From the NCBI RefSeq assembly GCF_040807025.1, contig NC_090981.1, positions 46,315,817 through 46,379,816 on the forward strand: a stretch of DNA of 64,000 bases. Direction: 5' to 3'. Source of the DNA: Struthio camelus. Lineage: Eukaryota > Chordata > Aves > Struthioniformes > Struthionidae. The stretch's first letter is position 1; the number at the start of each line of letters is the position of its first letter. This document shows positions 31,262 to 43,600 of this stretch, piece after piece. The notes below the pieces were generated by a model. The model worked only from the letters and a program-made list of their open reading frames with translations, was not told the DNA's origin and did no database searches. Both the position numbers and the translations under genes were made by a program.

Positions 31262-33811
31262 CAATGGCCAGAGAGGAGGGTTCGCACTTGTTCGCCATGG
31301 TTCCCAGCAAAGACTGCGACAATTCTGACTCTGAGTGAATGCGATGAACAATGTCAAGGCCAAAACAGTATCTAAAAACTGCACAGCCTTTAACATGGTA
31401 ATATCAAACACGAGTTTCTTAATAAGAGTTCAGCAAAATTCTGTTAGTGTTATTTTGCTTTTTCTTTCTATTGTCGTTAAAAAGTTTCACTGATATAAAC
31501 ATTTACTTAAAATCAGTGCTGAACATTTTTTAAAAAATTCATCAAATATCTCTGACAAGGTAAATATATTTTCTTGTTCTTTAAAAAGTAACTTGAGAGA
31601 CAAAATGTTCATATATTTCGTAATTAACTTCTGTTGGTGGCTTTGTTAAACTAATCTTTTTCATATGCTTGCTGATTTGTATACAGTAATGATTCCAATT
31701 AATTTTGAAGACCACTATGCGAAAGAGAAGCATCCCAAGAGTTTTAATCAGGGATTTTACTTTGATATGCTAAGGTTTTAAAGCATTTGTACTTTAATTC
31801 CACATTCTCCCTATGTAACAACAGTTCTCTGGCCACTAAACTGTTACGTAGAATAATCTTATCATGATCAGTGATAAATATATTTATAATTTATGTATAA
31901 TAGATACCGCTATTTTAAGGGGAGTTAGGTTCCTACGGTAGAGGATATGGGCGTCCTTCATTCTGTGTTACAATCACTTCCTGGGAACAGAGGAGAAATA
32001 CTTGGGAGAGTTGCAGCCGCTGAAATTCCACTTTTCTCTAACAGTCACCTAGAGCTTGTTGTTCTGGCAGAGCATGGCCCGCTTGCAGTGCCATCTGACC
32101 ATGCTCCCTGCCATCTGTGAGTTCCCAATGCCAAGCGTTGTTGCGCACAGCCAGCCATGCTGGCTTTAGTCCACATAAGGATTCCTGTACTAAAAGGGGA
32201 GCAGATCGCAGCAATTTCAGGTGCAGAATGATGCAGTGGTACAGAAAAAGGGCTAGTGAGAGACCAGATTTGTCCCTAAAAGCAGGTAAAAACAAGAGGA
32301 AAGAAATAGTTTTTTTGAGCTTAATGAGAGTTTTACTTATCTAAGAATACTATTTCAGTTTTTAACCTAGTATTTCTAAACCCTGCATTCTGAACGTGAT
32401 GGTTTAATTCCATTATCTACTTTCATTAATTCCTTATAAAACTGGAATTCGACGTTTCAGATTAAGTGATTTATAATTTAGATGGACATGTCAGTAATCC
32501 AGTTAAGGTGTAACAGCACAACCAAGGTATAAGGAATATGAAACAGCAAGTGAGCTAAAGAGAGACAAATGTTAATCCATTAAAAAAAAAAATCAAGTGA
32601 AATAGGCTAGAGGCCAACAGGAGTCCCTCCCATATCTTTGCTTTAAAATGTTTGAATTTGAGGGCCTCTATGTGATAAACATGATCTTAAGTAATAAGGT
32701 AGAAGTGTGAAAAAGGGTGGGAATGGAAATGGGCTATAGGTTTTATTTGGAATCGGTTCACTAAGTGTGTAAAATGAAATGTTAATTAAAATAATCCACC
32801 ATGAAAATTTACAGAAAAATATTCTTACAAAATAATATGGGAACAGATGAATACTGTACTTGTGTATTATCTAACACCCATTAAAGGAAAGCCTTAAGTA
32901 AGAGTTGCATTGAATTTATCTTTCAGCTGTGAGCGAGTCTGAAGGAAGTTTTGGACTATCTGATTTTTACCTCTGCATCATTGTAAGCCAGTAACAAGGT
33001 AAAGCAGGCTTTTCTAGAGAAATTTCAAAACTATTTCATTTCTGTTCATCTCTGGAGTGTCTACTGCTTCACAACAAGAACGTAAGTAAGTACTGCAGCA
33101 GAGGCTTATACCACAGCAGAACGGTTAGGAGAAGTTAGACATCATGATATAGTGCGGGTAGAACTGCTCTGAGGACTCTGAGCTTATCTTCTGCTACTAT
33201 TGCTGAAAGCCATCTGTTTTATTCAACTTATTTGTGGCTGTTGTGGCAGCAATTGCTGCTTTTCATTAGACTGAGATTCGTGTTGGCAAGTTTAGGAAAC
33301 CAAGGCCAGATTCAGCAAAACGCTTCAGCTTCTGCGTAGCTGTAAGCGTAGATACGCTTACATACGCTTGTACGCGTATGTAATACGCTTTGTATTTGCT
33401 AATTTCACTGGGACTGGTGGACAGCTTTAACATTCATTGCTGAATCAGAACTTCATCCTTACCTGTTTGGAAGATGCTTTTATAGAACTTGACATTTTAC
33501 TAATCTAGTCCTTGAGTTTAAGTGCACTGTAATTCCTGTTATTGTATGGAGGCTGGAATCACTGCTTTACCCGGTCAAGAAAAAAAATATAAAGGAATCA
33601 CACTTGCTATTGTATTTGAAGATTTTTTTAAAAAACTGTAATTCCATTCATTATGTTTGAAATAAATTTATTCACATGCTTTTGAAATCTATCCTTTATA
33701 CAATGTATAAAGAGTGAGTTGTTTCAAGAAAGGTTAAAAAATGTTGTTTGTATTTGCTCTGTATTACAATTTGCACTGTTTTTCTAAAATAATGCTGTAT
33801 TATTCTTACAG
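31262..33811. other. Intergenic AT-rich block
   Basis: No supported gene. It contains the paired palindromes at 33,341-33,383 described separately. Overlapping ORFs at 32,038-32,344 on both strands have no motif. Confidence 0.45.
33341..33383. repeat. Overlapping perfect inverted repeats built from TACGCTTA
   Basis: TGTAAGCGTA (33,341-33,350) and TACGCTTACA (33,353-33,362) form 10-bp perfect arms around GA. TTACATACGC (33,358-33,367) and GCGTATGTAA (33,374-33,383) form a second 10-bp pair around TTGTAC. The two share bases and so are mutually exclusive hairpins. The cluster is CpG-rich within AT-rich DNA. Confidence 0.85.
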
Positions 33812-33956
33812 TGTTTTTCAAAGAGACAGCTCAACAGTCTTTACAAGCATCCTTTTTTACAGATAGAAATACTAGTGCAAAAAAGAGTTGCATGACTTGC
33901 TACATCACACAGCAGATCACTGGCGATGCTGACAGTGGTGGCTTCCTGACTCTTAG
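33812..33956 (+). other. Possible exon of an unrecognised transcript
   Basis: An acceptor-like TATTCTTACAG precedes an open frame reading FFKETAQQSLQASFFTD, then KKSCMTCYITQQITGDA and DSGGFLTLR, with a donor-like GTTTGT after CTTAG. No family is recognised and codon bias is weak. It could be chance. Confidence 0.2.
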
Positions 33957-36900
33957 GTTTGTACAGTTACTACTTGATTACTTTATGTGTACTTGATAAA
34001 AAGCTCAGACATGCAATAAAACTCATCTTTCTAGTGAGCAAAGAACCAACGTTTGATAAATCATACTGTAATTTATATTGCGTTGCCTGAAGCAACTTGG
34101 TGTGTGCACTATTTAAGGGCTTGGACATTTTATTTTCCTACTGAGGATACTTGGCTAAGCAATGTGGAGGAATGCTGCCAACAGCAATCTTCCAGAAATC
34201 TCCTCCTTACCAGTGGATCATACACAAAATCCTGAAGCACTTTTTAATATTAAACTTCCCATAAAGCAGTACATCCTAAACCAGCTTTTTTTTAAATTGA
34301 GTCAGTAAAGAATATAGTTAATAACTGCACAAACCATGCATGTGTAATTGGCTGTCCAGTGATTTAAATGATAATTTGATAATATTTTAGTTACTGTTGC
34401 CAAAATATTTTTTTAAACTGTTGGATTAACAGTTTAATACTTGAATTTAGATACCATCTTGTGCTTGTAACAGTGCCTGTCACTTGAGGAGCTCTAAGTG
34501 CTTTGTACACTTACCCCACAAGGCGAAACGGAAGCTCTGAAGGCTTAGAACTTGTATTTAGAGATTCAAAACAGTGGAAGTTTGAACCCCTTGAATATGG
34601 GCATGGAATAAATCTGCCAGTATAGCTTGGCAACTTAATGGCATTATAATTTTTTTTTGGTAGTTTAGAATCTAAATCACTGTCCAGATGACAAAAATGA
34701 GTTTGGGAGTCTTGTTTTAATTGCTAGTTGTGTATAATACAAAACTACCAGACCATTTGTAGGTGGTGGAATTGTTCATAAAAAATGCACTACATGGGTA
34801 GTGTAAGAGAGTTTTCACAAGAAAAGCCTGTGCTCTTTAATAAAGACAACTAATCATTAATTTCTATGTCTGTTAAATTCACAACTCCAAAAAAGATAAA
34901 AAGTGAGGTCCACTTCTCTAAGATAGGGCTTAAAAATCATCTGTAACATTAGTTCCTTGCAAACATGCCCGGCTTGATAAGATATAAAAGAAAATTAACA
35001 CATTCTTCCTTGCATAAGGTCTGATTCAAATTATTGTAGAACCAGTTTAACTTCTGGCAGCTGAAAGGCATACATTAGCTAGCTAGAGCCATCTGCAAGG
35101 CAAACACAGTCTTACCTCATGTGTTTCTAATTAGAACGTTTTGTCTTTCAGGCACTATCAGATGCCATGCTATGACTGGTAATGAATTCTGAAATCAAGT
35201 ACATCCCAAAGGATTTAAAATCTTCATGGATTAAGGAGAGCCTTTTGTGAGTTTCAGTTATTTTCACACTTTCACTGTAAGTCTAAACAATATTTCTTGG
35301 ATAGTAACTTAATTATATGAAGAGCTGATATCCCCAAGAGAGGGATGTTTTAGGCACACTGGGATTACATAGGATTTTTTTAAAGTATTATTTTTCACTT
35401 GTTCATTGAATAGGACAGTCATGTAGATTTTTATGTCAATATCCAACATCATTTATTCTGGGGAGCTAATACAGCGTGGCTACATGCAGATTTCCCTTCT
35501 GCTCAATTTGAATGCCATTCCCTAGCTGAGAAATAGTGGAGTACAGTACAATATTAGCATTTTAATACTCATTTTTTTATGACAGAGTAAAACTGATTTT
35601 ATGTAATTAATTTTTAATGCTTGTATGAATATTAAATGGCTTAACATGATCTTTTTATTGGTGGCATTTACTTTTTATGCTTCACCTCTTGTTTGAGGAT
35701 AAAAGATTACATGTGTGATATATTTAAGTGATTGCCTTATTACATTTTAATGCCTTATTGGAACCATAGAAATATTTCAGCTGAAGAAAATGTTTGATGG
35801 AAAATAAAATAAATTATTATTAATTTAAAAGACATCTTGCAAAAAGTCATAATATAATTACTGCAGTTTTCTCATCCTAAAACCAAACTGCAAACCTAAA
35901 TAAGCCAGCACTAACATATCATATAGTGATGTGTATCATCACTTGCATAACGTCAATCATGAGAAGCAGGAGGAACAGTTTTATTCCACTAGTGTTGGGA
36001 TATGGAAGTCATGAGGTTGAAGGAGTCTTTCCAAATTCTGTACAGGAACAGTGAGTGATGGTAGCACTGTTGATGGCTCTAGAGGAATATCTGGGTAGGA
36101 TATGCTGTGGTACTGATTTTAGAATATTTTTTTATCTCCAAAAACTATTTGGTTAAGTACATGAAGGATACTGACTGCTGCTGCAATATTAAAGGAACTG
36201 CTAATAGATAAATTTGAAATTTCAAACAATCCTACCTGTTTCTTTTTTGAGTAGTAACATTTTTCAAATATCATAAACAAGCCTGAAGGAAGGACCACGC
36301 TTTTCCCCGGAGATGGGTGTGTGAAGACCTTAGGCCCCTGAGAGCCCTCAGGAAAGCACGTAGGCCAAGCCGGGACCTCGAGGGCTTTTTTGCCTCTGCG
36401 GGTAAAACCACCAAATAGGTTCACAAGCTGCTCCTGTTATCGTTCTCATTTCATACCAGCCTTGATTGAAGCTGAGGGAATATTCAGTTGTTTTCTTGAC
36501 AACAGTCAGTAAAATAGCTTTGTTAACGCTGACCCACCTTTTCCTTAGCCAGGCTGAATGGAATCCAGTATCTGCTCCTGCCACCCAGTACGGCTGGCCA
36601 GTCCCTTCCCTGCCGGGATGGCTCTCCTGTCCTTGCTTACCTGCAGCTTTGCACACCTCTGTGGTTCCTTCACTTCTGCTGCCTTGCAAGCAGCAGCAGA
36701 GCTCCGGCTCCTGGAAACCTCTTTAGGGAACTTCCACACAGGGGCTCACAAGTCGCTTTGAAAAGATCTTTAGGGTTTGTCTGGATATATGTTTGCCTTC
36801 TGTTTACATTTGCTTTTGTGGGTAGGTACATTGGCTGTGAAGGAGTCCATTATGTTTCATAACAACAGTTCCCTGTGCAGCTATCATTCAGGATTATTTT

Positions 36901-37115
36901 TTTCTTAAGTGTGGGAGAGAAGCAAGAGGAGTGGACCTTTGGCAGGTAGAATAGCTACAGATATACCCACTACTAGGCATGAAACTCATACACTTCCAAA
37001 TGTGCACAAAGTCCCTTTCCCTGTCAGAGGCAAACCTCTCAGTCTCTTCCTGGATTTGTGCTGCATTCAGCATTTTTTCTGTCTGGACTCTCATTTTATC
37101 TGTCTGGACTAACAG
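33957..37115. other. Intergenic or intronic, low information
   Basis: AT-rich, except for a moderately GC-rich patch at 36,290-36,730. That patch holds overlapping open frames on both strands and an acceptor-like TTCCTTAG at 36,541-36,548. No family is recognised. Confidence 0.4.
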
Positions 37116-37244
37116 CATCAGCACCGAGTACTCTCCGAGTACGCAGAATACATTAAGGACTACACCTTGCCCCAAGATGATTTACAACAAAAGCTGACTG
37201 TTCCCTGGAAACTACTGAAACAAAAAAAAAGATTGTCAATATGA
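37116..37244 (+). CDS. Orphan exon-like segment with stop, unknown gene
   Basis: After CTGGACTAACAG a clean frame of 42 codons reads HQHRVLSEYAEYIKDY, then TLPQDDLQQKLTVPWKLL, then KQKKRLSI and TGA. The mixed hydrophilic, Tyr- and Gln-rich helix-like peptide looks like genuine coding sequence, not composition noise. I do not recognise the family. A polyadenylation signal lies 370 bases downstream, so this could be the last coding exon of a plus-strand gene. Confidence 0.35.
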   Translation, partial: HQHRVLSEYAEYIKDYTLPQDDLQQKLTVPWKLLKQKKRLSI

Positions 37245-37375
37245 AAAGAGGTAACCATAGTAATAAAAAAATCCAGCAAATCCCAGCTGCACCCCAAACA
37301 ACAGAATAACAAACATGAAGTTGATTGATTGAAAAAAATACTAAAATTTAATTCCACCAAGAAAAATCTACTGAA

Positions 37376-37564
37376 ATGGCTGCAAAATATTACAAACAAC
37401 CCGATTTTTATTGGAAACATTTTAGTACCACTGTAGATAAGAAAGACAAGATTGCAGAGCAGGATCAACTTCTTAACCAGAGAACTGCTTACAAAGGACC
37501 TACTCTTGCTTCCACAGATATCAACAGCATTTCACTGGCAGAATTCAATGAAAACCAAGTTTGA
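37376..37564 (+). CDS. Short open frame before a poly(A) signal, unknown
   Basis: A 62-codon frame starts at an ATG with a good context (GAAATGG). It reads MAAKYYKQPDFYWKHFSTT, then DKKDKIAEQDQLLNQRTAY, then SLAEFNENQV and a stop. It is hydrophilic and lacks a signal peptide or membrane segment. AATAAA follows 50 bases after the stop. It could be a small protein, the tail of the 37,116 exon's gene after a frame break, or chance within a 3' UTR. The family is unknown to me. Confidence 0.35.
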   Translation: MAAKYYKQPDFYWKHFSTTVDKKDKIAEQDQLLNQRTAYKGPTLASTDINSISLAEFNENQV

Positions 37565-37614
37565 ACCTTCAAATTGTTACTGTATTTTTGCAAAAGTATT
37601 TATTTGGAAAGAGC

Positions 37615-37620
37615 AATAAA
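37615..37620 (+). terminator. AATAAA polyadenylation signal
   Basis: A canonical AATAAA lies about 50 bases downstream of the open frame ending at 37,564. It is followed by a T-rich stretch, consistent with a plus-strand 3' end. Confidence 0.4.
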
Positions 37621-37624
37621 GGGG

Positions 37625-40410
37625 GAAAAAAAAATCTCTCTACACTTTCTATTTTTTTTTATTAAGGAGGATTTCGCTCCTTAAAAAAAAGGTTGCAACA
37701 GTCTTATTTATGTGCCTTTGCATTTTTTTTTAAACTAATTGCCCCCTGGAATTAATAACAACCAATATACAGTAGAACAGTGTAGCCCAAGAAACAGTTT
37801 ACTGTTTACGCGTCAGAGAAAGATACAGCTATACAGTTAGAAATGCCATACAAAATTGTTATTCTGACTAATTTAGCCATCCTCAGCTATCAATTTTTGC
37901 TGTAAATGTACAAAAGGGGCCAATATTACATTGGATTTTTGACTCTCCTTGTTGTCTTTTTCAGAATAAATCCATGGTAACATGCTAGTAAAAATGATTT
38001 AAGTAATTTTATTTGCACACAATTGGTGATATCTATATTATGTTTTATGGTTTCAATATATTTTGGAATATTAATTTAAAGATATTGCTTTATCAGATAT
38101 CCTAGATTAAACTACTTAAAATTATTATTGGACTTTCAGACTATCAGTATGTCAGTTAAGTTAAAGTAATTTTTTATGCTATATCTTATTTTAATATTTT
38201 GTGAGATTGAAAGGTATAAGCAATTTGGATGAACAGGTCAGTCAGTCCTTTTCTTTGCTAAGATAGGAACAGTTAGCTATTAAGATGAAAGAGACAAAAA
38301 CATGTAGCTAGAATATCAGTCCTGGCATAGATGAGAAAAATGTTTAAATTTTGATAATTTTTGAACATACAGACCCTACACATGTGGATGTAGCAAAACA
38401 TGAACCTATGACAATAAACTAGCTTTTACAAGTTTAAATATAAAGAAGAAATTTGCCATAAGCTTTATTACAACCTTAAACTTAGAAAATATTATGCCTA
38501 ATGCCATCCCATACGGCATTGGCTCTGTTACAACTGGATATACTGTAATTACATACTATACTATGATGGTGAATTAAAATTATTATGTTTCCTTAAGTTT
38601 GTGTACATTAAATAAATGATGGTGAAAGGATTTTATTTCAATTAGTGTAGCTAGACTGGTAAATTCTAATTCTGCACATATATTCTCAAAGAGATAAAGC
38701 AATTATTTTTTCCAGCCTATAATGAAAACTAAATATTAGTAGCTGATTTACTGCTGTTTTTCAGATTAAGTGAAAGTTTCTGGTCCTATCACTTCTTCAT
38801 AGCCTATAAGAGACTGAGCACGCTGGCCTTGCTTCAACAAAGAAGCATAAGCACCTGCTTAATGTTAAGCACACTGATAAAACTTCTGATTCACGTCATT
38901 CCATCACATTTGGCAGATGGCAGCTTCCATAACACATTTCTCCTTGTTCTCTGCTTGAACAGGGGAGTACACCACCTACTGAAAAACCACAGGTCTCCCA
39001 CACAAATCCCGATACCAGAGGAACATGCATATATGCACATGCTTTTCTAAGATCAAACTGCAGTGTGCTTGGTAGAATCATGCCCCTTCCTTGTACCTTC
39101 CTGAAAAGTAAGCCTTTTAACTACGTTGTACCATTCTTTGGCACTTGATTTCTGCAAGTTTCCGATATGCCTCCTGTAATTTAAAGAAGTTCTTTCACTT
39201 TAATTTGAAAAATATTATGTAAAGCAGCAAGTATGGACCAAATGCTGAATTGGCTGCAGGTTGGTACAGTAACCCTGCGATTTTGCATACATTAACTATA
39301 AAGTGCTTTAAAACCCTTTTACATGAAAGGTGCAAATAAATATTGTGTCCTCTTAATTGATTTCCTGGGAGACACATAGTACTGGTGAGCCCACAGCTAG
39401 GGGTATCCTCAAATTGTTACAGTAATTAAAAAGGTATGAATTCCATACAGCCATACATAGGCTGAATTAAAATTGAAGAACACTTCTTTTTCCTGTATTT
39501 ACTGGGGTTAGCGTCTCATGGCATCACAGCCAGCAGGCCTGCTGCTTGCCCTCTAGCTCTGTGTCTTCCTAGATCCGTATGCAGTCATCTGGATAGGTAA
39601 AAAAGGTATAGTGCTACTTTGGAAATCTGTGCAAAAAGGGTTAATTGTGCAGAACTTGGGGTTGTTAGTTGATTCACTCTGATTGCCATTTGCTGAAAAG
39701 ACGAACTGTTTTAGCAAACTGTCCGGTATCATTTCTCTTTTTGGTTAACAGGCTCAGAATATCTGGCAATGAATGCAGCACATCCCCACAGCAGAATGCT
39801 GGCAGGTCTAGCAACTGACAAAATTACCCAGAACTTGAATTATGCCATTGAAAGAGCTCTGATAAAGATCTATATAATGCATAGGGCAGCACTGCGGTAC
39901 TTATAATCTACGGTCCCCAAGAGATCTGACTATAAATGAGAAACATCTTTGTTGGTGTTTTGTATATGAGGGATTGAAGCACCCATAAGTGAGATGACTT
40001 GCTTAAGGCTGCAAGGTCTGCCAGCAGTCAACCCCTAAAATGACCCTGTGGATCATGTTCTGTTGTAATGGACAGAAATCCCCTAAGAACAAACGGTACT
40101 GTATATTTCTATGGAGTAATTACTTTATACATTAGGGGTAAAATCCTGCTCCCATCTGAATCACAGCAAAACTCCCACTGAATTAAGTATGATCTGGATT
40201 TCAAATTATATTTGGAACCAAACTCAAGTACTTTGTCACATATAGCAGAACTATCAAGCAAACAGCCTTACAGCATGCTTGATGCAGTCTATTACAGTTC
40301 TTAATGATCAAAATGCAATGTCAAACATTTTGCCTTCTTTAGGTTGTTTCTATTCATATTATCATGGTTCACATAATTGCTGTTTTCTTTAGCTGTTAGT
40401 TTAATACAAA
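37625..40410 (-). other. Probable RNF180 3' UTR and convergent intergenic space
   Basis: AT-rich DNA downstream of the RNF180 stop on the minus strand. Candidate minus-strand AATAAA signals are present, for example at 38,464-38,469 and 38,632-38,637, but I cannot choose between them. No other gene is seen. Confidence 0.45.
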
Positions 40411-40610
40411 CTAAAAAGGAAAAAAAAAGTAACAAAGAAAACAGAACACAATAAATCCTATTACCCAGTTGACAGAATAAATGTAGATTATCACCATGTC
40501 CATATCAAACCGCCATCCACGGCTATCATCCTCAAAGTCCATGTAGTCCATCCTGTGAGCGGCATGTGGGAAATGCCTCCTTGTTACAGTATCTGAACGT
40601 CTTTGAAAAC
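40411..40610 (-). CDS. RNF180: RNF180 last coding exon (membrane anchor)
   Basis: After the acceptor TTTCCAGCAG the frame continues [16 protein letters not shown], then [17 protein letters not shown], then [17 protein letters not shown] and [16 protein letters not shown] with TAG at 40,411-40,413. It matches the C-terminus of vertebrate RNF180. The last 25 or so residues form one very hydrophobic helix, a tail anchor that holds the ligase in the endoplasmic reticulum membrane with the RING on the cytosolic side (family knowledge). The phase (2 bases completing the Gly codon) agrees with the preceding exon. The 3' end faces the unknown plus-strand unit that ends near 37.6 kb, so the two are convergent. 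Confidence 0.95.
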
Positions 40611-43600
40611 CTGCTGGAAAACAGAACAGGAAATAAAGATCCTTATAAAAGCAACTGCACTGAGTACAAAATAAGTTAACTCCTCCCTCCCAATTATTTA
40701 CAGAACAAATGGAAGCAGGCAGTCTTACACCTCACTGCTGGGTTTCCTCACTTTATCGAACAAGTAGCTCTCTGGGGATTTGACTATGAAAGATCTAAAA
40801 CCAAACTTTTTCTTCCAAGTCTGGCAAATAATATTTTTGTTTGGATCTGGCACTCTCTACTATAGTAAGGTAATGCTATATGCTTATGTCATCCAGATCT
40901 ATGAACATGTCTCCTTTGGTGCTGACTTCCACTGAATTTGATTCAGTGATCTGGAAGTAAAAGGTTTCATTACTGTAATTAATTTCTTGAGTCATTAATC
41001 TCTGGATTCCCTGAGCCTACTCATCTGAATTCTTCAGCAGTCTAGCCACATCCATATGCATGCACAAATACCTAATGAACACAACACTTCAAAAATAATT
41101 GAATTCCTATTGAATTAACTGAATTTTGTGTTTGAGTATTTTTCAAAACACTCTTCTGACCAAGACCTACTTGCTTTAATATTATTTGAACTTGTACTGA
41201 CTGATGGTTAAGCATGCCTCTATACACGCACACTAGGTTAAAATTCATTTTCAAATTACTGTTTGTATGCTGATAATTCTCTAAATATAAATTGGGACAT
41301 TGCAAACACAGGCTCTCAAGTAAATGTGAAAATCTAGTGTGAAAAACAAAACTCAAAATACTTAAAATAATACATCTAGATACATACTCTTCTACTTTTA
41401 AACTCTTCTGTTGTGAAAGCATTTAGGATAACCCTTCTGGCAAGACAGAAGCAGAGAAGATGACTTCAACGAACAAACACAGGGACTGGCAGAGTGGGCC
41501 AGAGCAGCGGTCCATTCCATCCACCAGTTGCTTCTTAATAGCAAGTAGCAAATGATACAGAGAGGTGCAAAGAATCCTCTTTTGAACAGTTACACAATAA
41601 TCTGATCTAGGGGAAAACTCATTTTAATCTCCAGAACAATAGGCTTGCTTTTGCACTAAAGCTAAGGATTGATGTGTACTGTTACTCTTGTTTTTTAAAA
41701 GGCTACTCTTGTGACTATATTCTTTTCATCTTTGTGACTCTGTAATCCTACTTTGAATCCTATAAAGCTCTTAGGCCTCAAAGATCTCCCGGGGAAGTCA
41801 TGGCTACTTGTGCAGGAAAAGTGTTTCATCCATTTAAATGTCTTCTCTTCAAATGCCTTTGAATATTTTCTGAACTTTACTAGGGAGAAAAAAAAATCAC
41901 TGGGTAACAGTGCCCCATCTACTCTGATTTGCAAGTTTCATTAGTTTGTACACAGTGTTGATTATTGCAACTTCTTCTCTGAGGAAAGATTTTTCCATGT
42001 CTAATCATTCTTGTGACCTGCCTCCAGCCCCCTATTTCTCTCTCTCTCATTTTGGAGAGGTGTGATCAAATCTAAGCAACTGATTTAAAGACCTTCCAGT
42101 ATTTTATGGCCTCAGTATGACTCCAAGAATGGCTTCTTTGAATGTAGGACCCTGCCAAAAGGTCATTCCCACCCAGACTTCTCTGTATAGTAAGAGAAGT
42201 ACTATATAGGCAGAGTACTGGAATAAAAGCTGCTCGTGAGGGGGTAAAGAAACCTCTGACGGACCAGCTGTGCTAGGCACTAGGTTATGGTATGGGGAAG
42301 AGGTGGGAGCTGCGCTGCAGAGGCGGACAACCTGACCTTACCTGTGGTGGTGGACAAGGAGGGACTGCAGTCATATAGAGCGCTGGGTATATACACAGCA
42401 TTCTATTTTCAGGTAAAACTCAATCTTTATGACACATTCTTTGATTTTAGGAAACAGGTTGTTGCTGAGCTGTCCAGACACTTTTCCCCTAAATTGATAT
42501 AATGGATTTTGGAACCTCAAGGTGGAGGAGAAACAGTTAAAAGTGTTCCCTTCAGTGGGCATCGCTGCACAACAGCGTGCATCAGTGCACACTCCTCAGT
42601 TTCATCTGCTAACGTGCTCCTTCTAGTCTAGCTTAATTAGGCCTCCCTGAAGTTCCTCAGTCTTCTGCTTTTGATTAACATAAATAATTCAGTATAAATG
42701 GTGTTCACATGCCAGTAATTTCATTTTAATACTCTCAGACTTTATTCAAGATAATTGACAAACATATTAAAAAAATGTGTCCTAATAAACAACTTTGGTG
42801 GAATTGCACTATTTTTCCTTCTCAGTGGAGCATACTGACTGTTTCTTTGTATTTTTTTCTGAATATTTTGTCCAGAACTTTTATAGCACAATTTTTTCCA
42901 TGCCTTCCAAACAAAAATTTTCTCTCTTCGGTATCCAATTTAAGATACTTTGTGAGAGTTTGACTCCTAATAAAATAATTCAACTGATTCTCCTGTGTTC
43001 ATTTAATGACTGATTTAGCAATGTGACTAGACTACTGAAATACAGATTTTCACTGGAGAATCAGTACTGGTTAGACATCACGATAACATAGTTAGATGAA
43101 TTTTATTTTCAATGATAATATGGATCAGTTTGTCATCTACACATACTAAGTTTCTAGGTCTGTATCTATCAGAATCTATTACTATTTATCTTATTTTGGA
43201 GACTGTATATATGAAATCTTCATGCTAATGAAGAGAGCAGTGAAATTTTGTGATGGTTTTCAGTGACTCTAAGTGGGCTAAGATTTGCCCACAGCTAAAA
43301 ATGCTATAGTGGCTCTAGAAAAAGAGAATGCAGAGATTTTCTTTTATAGAGCTTTAGGTTGCAACACCACAAAATGTTATGCAAGCGCATGGGCTAATAA
43401 TCTGCTTAAAGAGAAGTATGATATGAACTGTCTTGCTTTTTATGTTATGTTTTAAATTGCATTAATTTAAAACAATATCTTTGATTACTGAAAAATATCA
43501 TTAGTAGTTCAGTAACTGAATACTGAAAAATGTAAGTCTTATTTAAGTATCCTTATCCTGCTATCAAGATGTAGTTTATGTGAAAAATGCTCATTAAAAA

